Source of the DNA: Umbilicaria muhlenbergii
Lineage: Eukaryota > Ascomycota > Lecanoromycetes > Umbilicariales > Umbilicariaceae
DNA length: 64,000 bases
Direction of reading: 5' to 3'
Assembly: GCA_000611775.1 (NCBI GenBank)
Contig: KK106983.1
Location: 1,326,654-1,390,653 of the forward strand
This document shows, one piece after another, positions 63,061 through 64,000 of this stretch. The position numbers and the translations under genes are program-made. Within the stretch, counting starts at the first letter, position 1. Each line of letters starts with the position of its first letter. The notes below the pieces were generated by a model. It did no database searches. It was not told where the DNA came from and worked only from the letters and a program-made list of their open reading frames with translations.

Positions 63061-63520
63061 AAATCTCATCACATGACCTTGATTGCTCTGCATGCTATGA
63101 AATAACACTTAGTGAAGCATACTTACCATATTACAAAGCATTATACGTGACATGCTCAGAGAAATCCCTCACTGAATGACGTGCAGAGTCAGAATAATTC
63201 ACTGCCTCATCATTGAACAGTGAGCTCTACACCTCACTTTCCTCATCACTCAACAAATTATGTCAGAGAACCTCACTTTCTTCTTCACAACTACTGCAGT
63301 GAGCCTCCTCTTGTTTTTAAATGTTACATCAGAGAACCTCTCCTTGGCTTTGAACATTACATCAGATCACTTCCTCTGTCACAATTAATTCAGTGAACCT
63401 CTCCTTGTTCACAAAAGATACAGCATCATTATATAGTCACTGCTCAACATTCTACAGTGAGTCTCAGATCAACCATCAGTTACTTATCACTACTCATCAC
63501 TCATAAGAAAGAAATAATCA
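63061..63520 (+). other. unassigned region with degenerate direct repeats
   Basis: About 63255-63410 has four or five loose direct repeats based on CATCAGAGAACCTCTCCTTG, followed by a TATA-like ATTATATAG at about 63430 and the string CTGCTCAACATTCTACAGTG. The arrangement resembles an LTR U3/R region or a promoter leading into the next open frame. No second copy exists in the window, so the call is tentative. Confidence 0.35.
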
Positions 63521-64000
63521 TGGTGAAATCACATGATGTTGTGATGAGAGATCAACTCACAGCATGCATTTATCACATGAGCACATTAAGCAGGCATAAC
63601 TTCAAGAACCTTTATTATAATGATGAAGATGAAGTAAATTCTGATGATGAAATTCAGTACTATGCAGATGAAGATGAGGGCTCATGCAACTTATATGATG
63701 AAGATAACATGCTCATCAAGATCAGCTGACCTGATGAAATCATGATTAATTCACAGAAAGTTATCATGAGCGCCTTCACAGAGATGACAGCAGTATCAGC
63801 TGCATTTGAGCAAGTCATAAAGAACATCAATGATGATGATGATAACAATGAGCTCTTAAACTTGATCAAGATGCCTCTTAATATCACTTGTGATAAAATT
63901 AGCTGTCAGAGAGCCTGACTGTGAGTAAATAAACACAGTGAAGAGGATTTCAGCATCAATGAAATGATGCAAATAACAGATGAAGATATGAAGGAAGTCA
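63457..64000 (+). CDS. unidentified acidic open frame, possibly an element's first gene
   Basis: A plus-strand frame opens at 63457; the later ATG at 63521-63523 (ATAATCATGG context) is a more likely start and gives MVKSHDVVMRDQLTACIYH. The middle, about 63610-63720, is Asp/Glu-rich. A TGA follows at 63727-63729, after which the same frame continues to look like protein toward the window end, with one more Asp-rich block near 63825-63850. No domain was recognised. It may be the gag-like start of another element entering from the right; a host gene is not excluded. Confidence 0.35.

Noticed and set aside
1-64000. Classic CpA-to-TpA RIP as the sole cause of decay
   Set aside because: CA and TG are abundant, TAG stops are almost absent in the LINE, and CpG and CCA/TGG are what is depleted in the older elements.
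1-64000. Mitochondrial genome (which would explain UGA-Trp)
   Set aside because: No respiratory, rRNA or tRNA genes are visible, and nested LTR, LINE and hAT elements with spliceosomal-type introns indicate nuclear DNA.

Overview
This window looks like a gene-free, AT-rich heterochromatic block from a filamentous fungus. The evidence is the elements themselves: a Tad1/I-type LINE with a zinc-knuckle ORF1, chromodomain-bearing Ty3/Gypsy elements whose integrase regions resemble those of Pezizomycotina, a Copia element and hAT transposons with short fungal-type introns. I found no host gene, rRNA, tRNA or CRISPR array. All assignments are by eye.

Layout. 1-12.48 kb is a minus-strand LINE (LINE-1) split by a 7.4-kb hAT transposon (hAT-1, 3166-10607). 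12.48-14.45 kb is the right half of a second hAT (hAT-b). 14.45-15.36 kb is the RNase H end of another LINE (LINE-2). 15.4-33.5 kb is a plus-strand Gypsy (A) cut by two minus-strand Gypsies (B 16583-23841; C 25158-31472) and ended by the left half of a third hAT (hAT-2, 33524-36445). 36446-43723 is Gypsy-D. 43724-63.06 kb is Gypsy-E, into which Gypsy-F (46619-59456) has jumped; F holds a Copia (about 49.07-53.89 kb) and an unclassified modular repeat (H1). A second copy of that repeat (H2) lies inside Gypsy-B. 63.06-64.0 kb is unassigned.

Nesting is firm at two places, where exact 5-bp target duplications flank matched LTRs: GAAGA for Gypsy-B and TGTCT for Gypsy-F. It is inferred elsewhere from halves of one element resuming on either side of another. 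Gypsy-B has the most similar LTR pair (16 differences in 338 bp); pairs C, D and F differ by roughly 8-11%. Almost all differences between copies are transitions, often TG in one copy and CA in the other, which points to lost CpG sites.

The most unusual signal is compositional. TCA and TGA are everywhere, CpG and CCA/TGG are scarce in the older elements, and TAG almost never appears as an in-frame stop. In the LINE, tryptophan positions are nearly all TGA while the frame runs about 2.2 kb without a visible frameshift. This differs from classic CpA-type RIP. Either a CpC/CpG-directed RIP-like process or use of UGA as tryptophan could explain it.
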